64,000 nt of DNA from Lysinibacillus sp. G4S2 (GCF_030348505.1 NZ_JAUCFJ010000002.1:1554001-1618000); one strand, 5' to 3'. Positions 53,090-62,574 are shown, numbered from the stretch's first letter. Numbers and translations are program-made. The notes: generated by a model not told the origin, from the sequence alone.

Positions 53090-53104
53090 TGATTTTCATT
53101 ATCA
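53090..53104 (-). promoter_or_regulatory. fur box: Fur box
   Basis: On the minus strand TGATAATGAAAATCA matches the 7-1-7 Fur consensus TGATAATNATTATCA with two mismatches. It precedes the truncated siderophore operon and fhuF-like gene, so iron repression of fhuF is expected. Confidence 0.7.
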
Positions 53105-53295
53105 ATGAAATTGTAGTATAAATAATAGACAAAAACAAGAAAAAATATGCTTTTACTTTGATTACAATTTTTAAAAATACGTTGATATTTAGCATGTCTT
53201 GTCTTGTATCAGCTTAATTAGATTTAGATATGATGGAGCGCATTGAACACATTTTTTATTTTTGATATAGTGTTTGGAAAACTAGAGAAAGGGGA

Positions 53296-54393
53296 GTGCA
53301 GATTATAAAAGGGATTTTAGACTTAAAACAATTAAGAGATTTATCAAATGAACAGTGTGAAATTATTTTAGATGTGGCTCAAAACCTTCAAACAATTGCT
53401 GACCTTTCTCAAGCAGATATATTTATTAATTGTCTTTTGGAAGAAAAGAACGCATCTTTAGTTGTGGCAGAAGCAAAGCCTTCTACTACATCATCCTTGT
53501 ATAAAAAAAGTATGTTAGGGCAAATAGCATTTGAAGAATTGGAGCCTGATGTTTTATTTAGTTTAAAAACTGGGAAACCAATTTTTGGATCAAGAGGGAT
53601 TACGGAAGAGCGCGGGATAATGCAACAAGACATTGTTCCTATAAAAGACCTGTGTGGGAAGACCATTGCCGTATTAATTAAAGAAAGGGATATCTCACAG
53701 GTAGTACAGAATGAAAAAAATATAGAGCAATTTATGGAAGCGACCAATAGTGAAGACAAGCAACGTGTATTTCAAACGATTGTCGTGCAGGAAATCCATC
53801 ATCGCGTTAAAAATAATTTACAAGTTATTTCTGGGTTACTGCGTTTACAAATGCAACGTTCTCACTCGATGGAAGTAGCAGAGGTATTTCACGACAGTAT
53901 AGCTCGTATATCAAGTATGGCTTTAGTTCATGATTATTTGGCTCAGCGTGGAATTGAGGATGCAGATATTAAACTTTTAGTACAACAAATTTCTACTTTG
54001 CTAGTCTCCTCGTCTATTATTCCAGGCCAACATATTGCTGTATCTGTCGAGGGGGAATCTGTCTCCTGTCCTTCAGATCAAGCGACAGCCGTTGCATTAA
54101 TTGTCAATGAGTTAGTTCAAAATAGCATTAAGCATGCTTTTTCTTCAAAGAATTACGGGAGAATTGATATAAATATGAGACGACGAAAACAAATGGTTAC
54201 GATTACAGTAATAGATGATGGATGTGGAATTGGTGATTCTTTTTCATTAGACGATATATCATCTTTAGGATTACATCTTGTTAATATGTTAGTTGAAGAG
54301 AGCTTGAAAGGGGTTTTTTCACTCCATCTGACTGACAAAGGGACAAAAGTTTCAATAACTTTTCCAATCGAGAAAAACCCTATAGAAATGTAA
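53296..54393 (+). CDS. eutW: Ethanolamine sensor histidine kinase EutW
   Basis: A 365-residue soluble kinase. The N-terminal H_kinase_N/PAS-like sensor spans about residues 10-140, followed by the HisKA_2 box VQEIHHRVKNNLQVISGLLR and the HATPase motifs IVNELVQNSIKHAF, IDDGCGI and SLGLHLV. This is the architecture of EutW, which senses ethanolamine and phosphorylates EutV. The start is unusual: GTG 53296 touches GGGGA, while an ATT at 53302 would have ideal spacing. Its partner EutV is encoded downstream of eutC and is disrupted. Confidence 0.85.
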   Translation: MQIIKGILDLKQLRDLSNEQCEIILDVAQNLQTIADLSQADIFINCLLEEKNASLVVAEAKPSTTSSLYKKSMLGQIAFEELEPDVLFSLKTGKPIFGSRGITEERGIMQQDIVPIKDLCGKTIAVLIKERDISQVVQNEKNIEQFMEATNSEDKQRVFQTIVVQEIHHRVKNNLQVISGLLRLQMQRSHSMEVAEVFHDSIARISSMALVHDYLAQRGIEDADIKLLVQQISTLLVSSSIIPGQHIAVSVEGESVSCPSDQATAVALIVNELVQNSIKHAFSSKNYGRIDINMRRRKQMVTITVIDDGCGIGDSFSLDDISSLGLHLVNMLVEESLKGVFSLHLTDKGTKVSITFPIEKNPIEM

Positions 54394-54533
54394 TTATACA
54401 AAATTTCGAGGAGGCTGGAGTTCTTGTTCCAAGAAAAGCCTAACTAATGGATTTGTTTTTCCAAAAAAGGAAACGCTCTTTACAAAATCTTTGCTCGTAG
54501 TGTAGAATGAACTAAAATAATATCTGAGGCAAA

Positions 54534-54590
54534 GGCGCCTTTCACGCCTGAAGAGAATTTCTTCAGGGCTATGTGAAAGCGCTTTTTTTC
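54534..54590 (+). terminator. Candidate attenuator before eutB
   Basis: GGCGCCTTTCAC pairs with GTGAAAGCGC and leads into seven T residues; the hairpin CCTGAAG-AGAATTT-CTTCAGG sits in its loop. It lies 40 bases before eutB. In other Firmicutes EutV binds such leader hairpins through its ANTAR domain to prevent termination. The loop does not obviously match the ANTAR hexaloop rule, so the assignment is tentative. Confidence 0.55.
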
Positions 54591-54628
54591 GTTTGATTGC
54601 AATCTTTAACATAAAAAAGGGGTGTTAA

Positions 54629-55993
54629 ATGATGAAATTGTCCTGCGTGGTAAAAGGAACTCATTATACGTTTTCGTCGGTAAGGGAGGTACTTGCAAAA
54701 GCAAGTGAAGCGAAATCTGGGGATGTGATGTCGCGTATAGCTGCAGAATCGTCACTAGAGCGCATGGCAGCAAAAGTGGTACTTAGCGAGATGCAGTTGA
54801 AAGAAATTTATGAGAATCCGGTAATTCCGTATGAGATGGATGAAGTAACACGCTTGATTTATGATGATATTAGCGACACGATTTATAAAGATATTCAAAG
54901 TTGGACAGTCGGTGAACTGAGAAATTATATTTTGTCATCTGATACAGGTACAGATCAATTATTGAAACTTTCAAGGGGATTAACAAGTGAAATGATTTCA
55001 GCTGTTGCCAAGCTTATGTCAAGTATTGATCTTGTTCTTGCTTCACAGAAAATGAAATATCAAGCACATTGCAATACGACAATTGGTGAACCTGGTCGCT
55101 TAGCATTTCGTTGTCAGCCAAATCACCCCAATGATGTTCCAGAAGGAATTTTGTATTCAATAAAGGAAGGGCTGTCCTACGGAGCGGGTGATGCTGTTAT
55201 TGGTATCAATCCGAATGTGGATACGGTTGAATCCGTTAAAAAGCTTTTGACACTTTCATATGAATTTATTGAGAAATGGCAAATTCCAACACAAAATTGT
55301 GTTTTAGCCCATATAACAACACAAATGGAAGCTTTAAAACAGGGGGCACCTATTGCTCTTATGTTTCAAAGTTTAGCAGGTACACAAAAAGGGAATGAAG
55401 CGTTCGGTATATCTAAAAAAATTCTTGATGAAGGCTATGAGATGATGGCTCGATATGGTACATCAGCAGGTCCAAACTTTATGTATTTTGAAACAGGACA
55501 AGGTTCGGAAGTATCTTTAAATGCTGATTATGGGGTAGATATGCAAACGCTTGAATCAAGAAGCTACGGTTATGCACGTCACTGGAAGCCATTTATGGTT
55601 AATACCGTTTCGGGTTTTATTGGACCGGAGACACTTTATGATGGGCGGCAATTAATCCGAGCGGATCTTGAAGATGGATTTATGGGGAAATTGCATGGCT
55701 TGCCAATGGGGATTGCTCCTAATTACACAAATCATATGGATGCCGATCAAAATGATCAGGAAGTTGCCGGTATCATAACAGCAGTTGCCGGTGCGAATTT
55801 TTACATGGGAGTACCGGGTGGAGATGATGTCATGCTGAATTATCAAGATACAAGCTATCACGATGATGCTAGTTTACGTGAGATTCTAGGCTTACGACCA
55901 CTTCGAGAATTTGAAAAATGGTTGGAGAGTATGGGCCTAATGGAAAATGGAAAGTTGACAAAACATGCAGGAGATTTATCAATTTTTGATTAA
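54629..55993 (+). CDS. eutB: Ethanolamine ammonia-lyase large subunit
   Basis: A 454-residue EutB, the usual length, which with EutC and adenosylcobalamin converts ethanolamine to acetaldehyde and ammonia. Typical stretches are GEPGRLAFRCQPNHPNDVPE, SYGAGDAVIGINPN, FETGQGSEVSLNADYG and YTNHMDADQNDQEVAGII. The reading frame is intact. The start is ATG 54629 or 54632, with AAAAGGGGTG upstream. eutC follows 15 bases later. No microcompartment shell genes, eutA reactivase or eutH transporter are in the window. Confidence 0.95.
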   Translation: MMKLSCVVKGTHYTFSSVREVLAKASEAKSGDVMSRIAAESSLERMAAKVVLSEMQLKEIYENPVIPYEMDEVTRLIYDDISDTIYKDIQSWTVGELRNYILSSDTGTDQLLKLSRGLTSEMISAVAKLMSSIDLVLASQKMKYQAHCNTTIGEPGRLAFRCQPNHPNDVPEGILYSIKEGLSYGAGDAVIGINPNVDTVESVKKLLTLSYEFIEKWQIPTQNCVLAHITTQMEALKQGAPIALMFQSLAGTQKGNEAFGISKKILDEGYEMMARYGTSAGPNFMYFETGQGSEVSLNADYGVDMQTLESRSYGYARHWKPFMVNTVSGFIGPETLYDGRQLIRADLEDGFMGKLHGLPMGIAPNYTNHMDADQNDQEVAGIITAVAGANFYMGVPGGDDVMLNYQDTSYHDDASLREILGLRPLREFEKWLESMGLMENGKLTKHAGDLSIFD

Positions 55994-56008
55994 GGGAGGA
56001 GGGGTAAA

Positions 56009-56869
56009 ATGGATATTCAAGAAATTGTTCGAAGAGTAGTGGAAGAAGTGCAGAAAAACATGAATTCGCCAAAAGAAGTCAATATTGATCAAAGTACAGA
56101 AGAAATCATATATTTTCCAGAAGAGCGGATAAAAGGGGTAGAGGAGCCGCATAACGCTGCATCTATTGAGCGGGCACAAAGTATTACACCTGCTCGTATT
56201 GGTATTGGGCGAACTGGAACCCGGATGTTGACGACAAGTTATTTACAATTTTTGATTGATCATGCAGCTGCACAGGATGCTGTGTTAAGAGATGTAAGTG
56301 ATGATTTTCTTCAGAATATGGATTTGTATAAGCTGGAAACAAAAGCTAGCGATATGAAATCTTACTTAATGGACTTAGATTCTGGTCGAAAATTATCAGA
56401 TGAATCGGTGAAGTTTCTTGAGAAAAACGGGGATAAAGGAAAAGATGTACAAATTATTATTTGTGATGGCTTGAGTTCCTCGGCTGTTGAAGCCAATGTA
56501 ATAGATTTACTACCTGCTTTAATACAAGGGCTAAAATTAAAAAATATTAGCGTCGCAAAGCCATTTTTTATTAAACGAGGGCGTGTATGGGTGCAAGATG
56601 AAGTAGCTGCTATTGTTAATTGTAACCTTGTTATTTCATTGATTGGTGAAAGACCTGGTCTAAATACGGATGAAAGCTTGAGTGCATATATGATTTATCG
56701 ACCTACTGAAAAAACAGTTGAAGCCGATCGGACAGTAATTTCAAATATCCATAAAGATGGACTGACTTCGCTTGAAGCTGGCGCCTACCTTTCTGATTTA
56801 ATCGAACAAATGCTTCTTGCTAAGTGTACAGGAGTTTCTTTTGCGCAACAAAGGAGTTTCAACCTGTAA
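56009..56869 (+). CDS. eutC: Ethanolamine ammonia-lyase small subunit
   Basis: A 286-residue EutC. ARIGIGRTGTRMLTTSYLQF, IDHAAAQDAVLRDV, IICDGLSSSAVEAN and LISLIGERPGL-type sequence are characteristic of the small subunit that helps bind cobalamin. GGAGGAGGGG precedes the ATG. It is co-transcribed with eutB. The following eutV gene begins about 100 bases downstream. Confidence 0.95.
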   Translation: MDIQEIVRRVVEEVQKNMNSPKEVNIDQSTEEIIYFPEERIKGVEEPHNAASIERAQSITPARIGIGRTGTRMLTTSYLQFLIDHAAAQDAVLRDVSDDFLQNMDLYKLETKASDMKSYLMDLDSGRKLSDESVKFLEKNGDKGKDVQIIICDGLSSSAVEANVIDLLPALIQGLKLKNISVAKPFFIKRGRVWVQDEVAAIVNCNLVISLIGERPGLNTDESLSAYMIYRPTEKTVEADRTVISNIHKDGLTSLEAGAYLSDLIEQMLLAKCTGVSFAQQRSFNL

Positions 56870-57131
56870 GTCATTAAACATGTCGTCTGTGATTGGATTC
56901 TTATTAACTTTTTAAAATGAATTTTAAGACAATTGTATTCTTTCTTATTCAGAAAGGTTGTGATGTTTTATGAAAAAACGGATTCTGATTGCTGAAGATG
57001 AACCAATTATTAGACTAGACTTAAAAATGATGCTTCAGAATCACGGTTATGAGGTAGTCGGAGAAGCAGGAGATGGGGATCGAGCGATTGAACTCGCTTT
57101 TAATTTAAAACCGGATCTTGTGTTAATGGAT

Positions 57132-58389
57132 CACGCGTGTTGATTATCTAATTTCTTCCAATAGAAATTATACAAAAAGAGAGATTCTCATGTAAAATGT
57201 TAGTTACCACACAAACAATTACGAAATGAGGAATCTCTCTTGAACAAGAATAACACGATTTTTACGCTCATTCAAAACTTTCTTTCAGAGGAAGAATGGC
57301 AATCAATCTTAAGCGAATTCGGTTATGTAGAAACAGCACGAAAATGTACGGTTCCCACGCTCATTTCGTATTTAATTGGTGCTGCCACGAACGAGTGGAA
57401 AAGTTTACGCCACGCAGCGGATGTGGGTCCAAGTAACGGTCTTGTTTCGGTGAATCATTCATCGCTTTCTAAACATTTAAAGGCACTTGATTATGGCATC
57501 ATCAAACGAATTTTTGAAGTGATTGTCGGGAAGCTCAACCGTGCAGCTCGTCGTAAATTGAAATTGCCGAAAAGATTATTAGCCGTTGATTCAACTACCA
57601 TTACAGTAGGCAAAACAAGATTACCTTGGGCTGTCTATCACGGCGAACGTTCAGGAATCAAATTACATGTTAGTTTTACTAATGAAACTGCGATGCCCTT
57701 AAAAGTCGTAGAAACAACCGGTTTAAAACATGATGGTCCCATTGGCGAATTCCTTGAAGATAAAAGGTTTATCCTCGTTTGTGACCGTGCCTACTTTTCT
57801 ATTGATAAAGTCGATCGCTACCTGAAAGAGCATCAACAGTTTGTGTTACGTTTAAAAGACAATGTACAATTAAATCGTAAAAAATCGCTCCAAGGTAGTC
57901 GTACCAACGATTCCAATGTGACAGCTGATTTTACTTGCACGCTTGGGACACCACAAAAACAAACAAAAAAACGCCATCGTGTCGTTCAATTCATGGATCA
58001 TGAAGATAAAGAAATACGTGTCGTGACAAGTTTAATGGATATCACCGCTGAAGAAATTGCCAACATGTATAAGTCTCGTTGGGCGATTGAAAGTTTTTTC
58101 CGTTGGATTAAACAAAACTTGAACGTACCTGTTCTATTCGGAACAACAAAAAATGCCGTATTCAATCAGCTATTCGCAGCCCTTATTGCCTATGTTTGTT
58201 TGAAATTTCTTCATACACAAGGGATTAAGAAAAATAATATCATACCCTTATCATTCGTAGGTTTTACACGGATGTTTCTTTGTGCTGCCCTGCCAATAGA
58301 ATGGCGAATCAGGGTGAAAGAAATCCTGGTGTTTCATTGGAACATAAATCATTCAACGACTGTATAATTTTGGTTAATCAACACGTGTG
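57132..58389 (+). mobile_element. IS4-family insertion sequence in eutV
   Basis: A 1258-bp element. The left end CACGCGTGTTGATTA and the reverse complement of the right end CACACGTGTTGATTA differ at one base. The 9-base target duplication TTAATGGAT is present at 57123-57131 and 58390-58398. It contains one intact transposase gene. The exact duplication and near-perfect ends point to a recent insertion. Confidence 0.92.
57240..58367 (+). CDS. IS4-family transposase
   Basis: A 375-residue DDE transposase. LAVDSTTITV supplies the first Asp, LVCDRAYFS the second, and YKSRWAIESFFRWIKQNL holds the Glu within the Y-x2-R-x3-E-x6-K motif that defines IS4 transposases. The start is TTG 57240 with ATGAGGAATC upstream. 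The frame is intact, so the element is probably still active. Confidence 0.92.
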   Translation: MNKNNTIFTLIQNFLSEEEWQSILSEFGYVETARKCTVPTLISYLIGAATNEWKSLRHAADVGPSNGLVSVNHSSLSKHLKALDYGIIKRIFEVIVGKLNRAARRKLKLPKRLLAVDSTTITVGKTRLPWAVYHGERSGIKLHVSFTNETAMPLKVVETTGLKHDGPIGEFLEDKRFILVCDRAYFSIDKVDRYLKEHQQFVLRLKDNVQLNRKKSLQGSRTNDSNVTADFTCTLGTPQKQTKKRHRVVQFMDHEDKEIRVVTSLMDITAEEIANMYKSRWAIESFFRWIKQNLNVPVLFGTTKNAVFNQLFAALIAYVCLKFLHTQGIKKNNIIPLSFVGFTRMFLCAALPIEWRIRVKEILVFHWNINHSTTV

Positions 58390-58701
58390 TTAATGGATAT
58401 TGAAATGCCAAAACTAAATGGTTTAAAAGCAAGTGAGGTTATTGGTCGTCAGCAGGATGTACCAGTGTTGTTGATTACTGCATACAGTCAAAAAGAATTT
58501 GTAGAAAAGTCTAGACAAGATAATATTATGGGGTATTTAGTTAAACCGGTTTCTGAAGCTAGCTTAATTCCAGCAGTCATCATTGCACTTCAACAAGCTA
58601 AAAGGACGCAGACGCTAAAACAATCTTTACAACTCACACAAGAACAGATTCAAAAACAGAAGATGATTGAAAGAGCAAAAGGGCAACGTAATGGGCAGTA
58701 G

Positions 58702-58994
58702 GCATTTATATAATAAAAGCATCCTACAATAAGTATTATCCATTTTTTTACGTTACACACTAGCCATGAAACCGAAAGTCATGAAAAGGCTATTATTATG
58801 AATATATGAATAATCGAGCGCTACACATTAATGCTATCGTTCAAAAAGATTATCCTTAATAACTGTCACTGCGAGGGAAAAGTATTTGTTTTTTTAATGT
58901 AGGATTTCATTTTTATAGCTGGATTGTTGCTACATCTTTTTAATATGCAGAAAATTCAATTTCCTTGGAAGGGCAGGTTGTATTTTCATGGCTC
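58702..58994. other. Gap after the eut locus
   Basis: No gene, hairpin or repeat stands out. A few codons just after the eutV stop (AGTAGGCATTTATATAA) could derive from the lost ANTAR domain, but they are not recognisable. Confidence 0.35.
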
Positions 58995-59165
58995 TTCACC
59001 AAAACGTGTGGTTGATTTCCGTTCCGGCTGGGCGCTTTGTTGCTGACGCTTCGCTTTCGCACAGAGCAAAGCTTCCTGGGGGCGTCCGATGAGCCGCTTC
59101 ACTCGCGTTGCTCGCTCCAGGGTCTCATCTGTGACGCTGATCCCCAAGGAGTCGCCCAGCCTCCA
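58995..59165. repeat. Family A repeat with one array unit
   Basis: GGTTGATTTCCGTTCCGGCT, GGGCGCTTTGTTGCTGACGC then TTCGCTTTCGCACAGAGCAA, GATGAGCCGCTTCACTCGCG, TCCAGGGTCTCATCTGTGAC and GGAGTCGCCCAGCC. The ends GGCTGGGCG and CGCCCAGCC are perfectly complementary. It holds a single TTCGCTTTCG unit, so it may represent the unexpanded state. Confidence 0.75.
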
Positions 59166-59522
59166 CTCCAATCAACTTATATACAAGGTATACGTTTAAC
59201 AAATGTCATCCACAACTTTTGGTGATGAGCCATTTTCATAGGATATTTAGATTCTTTTGATAAGTTCTAACAACATGAGTTGGAATTTTTGTGGAATATA
59301 GAAGGGATTCGTCTACATGTGACGAACTAAACTAGAGTACAAATAGAGAGAAAAATTGTTTACTCTTTATAATTGTACAGTTTAACGTTGACAATCCATC
59401 TTATGAGGAGTGATGTGGCATGTATATAAGAATAACAGGTTGTTTTATCAGTAGGGGAATACTAATTTAGTAGAGAGTTCGTGATCATAGGTTTCTCTAC
59501 TACTAGAGGAGGAATCTGAAGT
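59166..59522. other. Gap before the GNAT gene
   Basis: No coding frame of note. A hairpin with AGTAGAGA / TCTCTACT arms lies at about 59470-59503, directly before the GGAGGA ribosome-binding site of the next gene; it could affect its expression. Confidence 0.4.
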
Positions 59523-59962
59523 TTGATTAGTTTAAGATCAATTGATGAAAGCAATTGGGAAGATTGTATTCAACTAAAGCCTAAGCAAGAACAGGAAGGT
59601 TTTATTGCCTCGAATCTGTATTCAATTGCAGAAAGTAAGTTTTTACCGAACATGAAGATAAAGGCGATCTATTGTGAAGAAGTACTTATCGGTTTCGCGA
59701 TGTACGGGATAGATGCGGATGACGGAAACTATTGGATATATAGGTTTATGATTGATGAGCAATTTCAAGGGCGTGGACATGGCAAGAGCGCAATGAAATT
59801 GATTATTGAAGACATCCGGAATAGAGATGATCACACTAATGTCATATGGCTTGGGTATCAGCCGGACAACGAGCAAGCAAGAAAACTATATGCCAGTATA
59901 GTTTTGAAGAGGAAGAAATAGCCCCCTGGGGAGAAATGTTAGCAAAGTATAATTTTCATTAA
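59523..59962 (+). pseudogene. GNAT acetyltransferase (SpeG/BltD-like), frameshifted near the end
   Basis: From TTG 59523 (GAGGAGGAA upstream) the frame reads as a GNAT enzyme: acetyl-CoA loop FQGRGHGKSAMKLIIEDI and WLGYQPDNEQARKLYASI. After ASI the expected GF appears as GTTTTG rather than GGTTTT, and the frame stops at 59921. One frame over, the text continues FEEEEIAPWGEMLAKYNFH to a stop at 59962. A missing G near 59899 explains both. The truncated product would lack the last strand of the fold. It resembles polyamine acetyltransferases of the BltD type. Confidence 0.82.
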
Positions 59963-60003
59963 AATATCGAAGAGCGTAATATGTATCGCGTAACAAACTT
60001 TCA

Positions 60004-60055
60004 AGGGGATGTTCTAAAAGTCTACAAATGGCTTTTAGAACATCCCCTATTTTTA
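60004..60055 (+). terminator. Terminator of the GNAT gene
   Basis: AGGGGATGTTCTAAAAG pairs perfectly with CTTTTAGAACATCCCCT and is followed by ATTTTTATTT. Confidence 0.93.
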
Positions 60056-60094
60056 TTTATCTTTATTCAGACGACAAAGAGAAAACAGTGGGGG

Positions 60095-61891
60095 TCAGTA
60101 GTCCAAATAATCTGTACTAACTGCTCTCAAGTCAAAGTAAAATTCGACTCCGTTTTCGGTGTTATTTACGCCGAAGCTACTATTATGACGTTCCAATATT
60201 TGTTTTACAATAGCTAAACCTAAGCCTGAACCACCAAATTCTTTGCTTCTTGATTTTTCTACTCTGTAAAATGGATCCCAAATTTGCTCGATTTCATCAT
60301 AGGGAATGAAAATATTTTCATTTTCAATTTTAAACATATATTTATTTAAACTCTCTAGATAGACAATTTTGATGTTGATACGGTTATGTTTTGGCGTATA
60401 CTTTACAGCGTTGATAAATAAGTTGGTAATGACCTGCTCGATTCTTTTTATATCCCCATTTACATAAGCTTCCTCTTCAATTTCAAACAGAACCTGCAAT
60501 CCTTTTTCGTCAGCCATTGCTTTGAATTTATCGTACACCTTTAAAAATGTATGCCATATGTCAAAGGTGCTTTCAGTAAGCTGATAGATAGGGGACTCTA
60601 GTCTTGAAATATCAAGCATTTCTTGTACCATTTCCGTCATTCGGTCAACTTCATCCAAAATAACATCACAATATTTCAAGTCGTTTTGCTCATATACACC
60701 GTTTTTTATCCCTTTAATATAACCGTTTATTACGGTTAAAGGGGTCTTTAATTCGTGAGATACGTTGGCAACAAACTCTTTTTCTTTTTCCTTCAACTTC
60801 ACCTGTAATTCATAATCTTGTGCAAGTTTTTCATTGGCATGGACTAATTCCGTAATTTTCTGTTCTAGGTTTGTAGAAATTTTGTTTAATGCTTCACCCA
60901 TTTGTCCAAGCTCATCCTTGGATTTAACAATATATTTTTCACTGAAATTTTGATTTGCAATCTGATTCGCGATCGTGCTCATTTTAACCAGTGGCTTGGA
61001 TAATGTCTTAGAAAAAATAATAGCTACTATAATAACGATGATCATCGTAAAAACAAATAAAATAATATAGTACTGATTTAAATTGCCAATAACCTCATCC
61101 ACAGATTGAAGAGAAGTGACAGCAAGTATTACCAAATCTGTTCCTTCCACATTTTCAATTAACATCAAATTATTAATGTCTGTCTGTGTGTCCCGTACTG
61201 TATATATTTGATTAGGGAACGTTTGACCTTCATTTTTATTGGTCATGACAACCATTTCTTGAATGAGGACATTTTTTTGCGCTGTGAAGGATTTACTTTC
61301 AGTTGGTTTAGAAATCACTTTTCCTTTAATTGTAATAGGCTTAGGTTGCTCATTCTTCATGTCATTGTCACTTATAGTGATTCCTTCAAAAAATATCGTG
61401 GATGCATCGATTGGCTCTAAGATTCGATTCCCGATTTTGATTTTATCCGGGAGAATTAAGGATTCCTTATCATTCAAAAGAAGCCCGTCTATGGAGATAA
61501 TGTCTTCTTCATTTAATTCTTTATAGTCGATGGCTAGAAAATCATCTATGATATTATACTCCTTGTTGTCCTTCGTTCTGACCACGAATTGTGTGTAATT
61601 ATTGTTTAATGACGCTCCGTAATGTGCCTGAAGTTGATCATCGATAACCGAAATGATAGCATTATTACTCTCTGACATTTCAGAAATATACTTATTAATT
61701 GTGTCGGTCGACTCATTGTTTTTGATTTTTGATTCAAGTGTATGGGCAAACTCTTCCATATTTTGTTTCTTTTTATGGATATAGTAGGGTTCGAAATAAA
61801 TCGATTGAAAGACGATTTGGATTATAAATATGGCGGTAAATAATAAGATATGAATTAAAAAAAGCTTGTAGGCAATCCCTCTTTTTCGCAT
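60095..61891 (-). CDS. Sensor histidine kinase
   Basis: A 598-residue membrane kinase. Membrane segments at about 9-29 and 280-302 enclose a large extracytoplasmic sensor of about 250 residues. HAMP follows (SKPLVKMSTIANQIAN), then a coiled coil, the HisKA box NVSHELKTPLTVINGYIKG, N-box NLFINAVKYT and G2 GSGLGLAI. The response regulator stop and kinase start overlap by one base (TAATG). The large sensor is consistent with detecting an extracellular ligand or wall stress. A gene for an HExxH protein lies upstream on the same strand. Confidence 0.9.
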   Translation of the reverse strand: MRKRGIAYKLFLIHILLFTAIFIIQIVFQSIYFEPYYIHKKKQNMEEFAHTLESKIKNNESTDTINKYISEMSESNNAIISVIDDQLQAHYGASLNNNYTQFVVRTKDNKEYNIIDDFLAIDYKELNEEDIISIDGLLLNDKESLILPDKIKIGNRILEPIDASTIFFEGITISDNDMKNEQPKPITIKGKVISKPTESKSFTAQKNVLIQEMVVMTNKNEGQTFPNQIYTVRDTQTDINNLMLIENVEGTDLVILAVTSLQSVDEVIGNLNQYYIILFVFTMIIVIIVAIIFSKTLSKPLVKMSTIANQIANQNFSEKYIVKSKDELGQMGEALNKISTNLEQKITELVHANEKLAQDYELQVKLKEKEKEFVANVSHELKTPLTVINGYIKGIKNGVYEQNDLKYCDVILDEVDRMTEMVQEMLDISRLESPIYQLTESTFDIWHTFLKVYDKFKAMADEKGLQVLFEIEEEAYVNGDIKRIEQVITNLFINAVKYTPKHNRINIKIVYLESLNKYMFKIENENIFIPYDEIEQIWDPFYRVEKSRSKEFGGSGLGLAIVKQILERHNSSFGVNNTENGVEFYFDLRAVSTDYLDY

Positions 61892-62574
61892 TATTCCACC
61901 TCGAATTTATACCCTAAACCAAATACGGTTTTAATTAGGTAGGCTTTATGCTGTAAGTTTTTTCTGAGTTTTTTGACTTGCGCATCAACTACTCTTGCGC
62001 TGCCGAAATAATCATATCCCCATACTTCATTTAATATTTGATCTCTGGACAAGACAATATGCTTGTTTTCCATCAAATATAGTAAAAGATCAAATTGTTT
62101 TGGCTCTAATTCAATGGACGTGCTATCTATCCATACTTCACGTGTAAGTTTGTTAATCGTGACTCCTTTTAGCGTCAAGGTTTCTTTGTCTCTATCTTCT
62201 TTTTTTACAGTATAGATTCTATCAAGAAGAACTTTAGATTTAGCTACTAGAATCTCAGGATTAAACGGCTTCGTCATATAATCGTCCACTTTAAATTCAT
62301 AGCCCATCAACTGATCTTCTACTTCTGATCGTGCTGTCAGCATAATGATAGGAATATCTGATTTTTTTCTAATTCTTCTGCACACGGAGAATCCGTCGAT
62401 TTCTGGTAGCATGATGTCGAGAATAATTAAATCGACTGTTTCTTCTTCAAACATTTGCAGACCAACCTTACCATCCGTCGCAATTAGAATTCTGTATTCG
62501 TTCATTGTAAAATAGTCAGCTATTATATTAGCAATTTTTACTTCATCTTCTATAATTAAAATCGTTCGCTTCAT
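61891..62574 (-). CDS. OmpR-family response regulator
   Basis: A 227-residue regulator. The receiver has IEDEVK, phosphoacceptor in LIILDIMLPEIDG and DDYMTKPFNP; the C-terminal winged helix has LEPKQFDLLLYLMENKHIVL and ends KTVFGLGYKFEVE. GGAGATAATG precedes ATG 62574. It forms an operon with the downstream kinase. Confidence 0.92.
   Translation of the reverse strand: MKRTILIIEDEVKIANIIADYFTMNEYRILIATDGKVGLQMFEEETVDLIILDIMLPEIDGFSVCRRIRKKSDIPIIMLTARSEVEDQLMGYEFKVDDYMTKPFNPEILVAKSKVLLDRIYTVKKEDRDKETLTLKGVTINKLTREVWIDSTSIELEPKQFDLLLYLMENKHIVLSRDQILNEVWGYDYFGSARVVDAQVKKLRKNLQHKAYLIKTVFGLGYKFEVE

Larger units (their letters stand above)
56970..58701 (+). pseudogene. eutV: EutV response regulator, interrupted by an IS and truncated
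   Basis: The first 54 codons (56970-57131) read MKKRILIAEDEPIIRLDLKM and end ..KPDLVLMD, stopping exactly at the phosphoacceptor Asp54. The IS follows. The rest resumes at 58390 as LMDIEMPKLNGLKASEVIGR and continues through the receiver (LLITAYSQKEF, YLVKPVSEASL) and the coiled-coil linker to IERAKGQRNGQ. It stops where an ANTAR RNA-binding domain should continue. So the regulator is split and, independently, lacks its ANTAR output. A short product from GTG 58387 at the IS end is possible. Confidence 0.85.
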
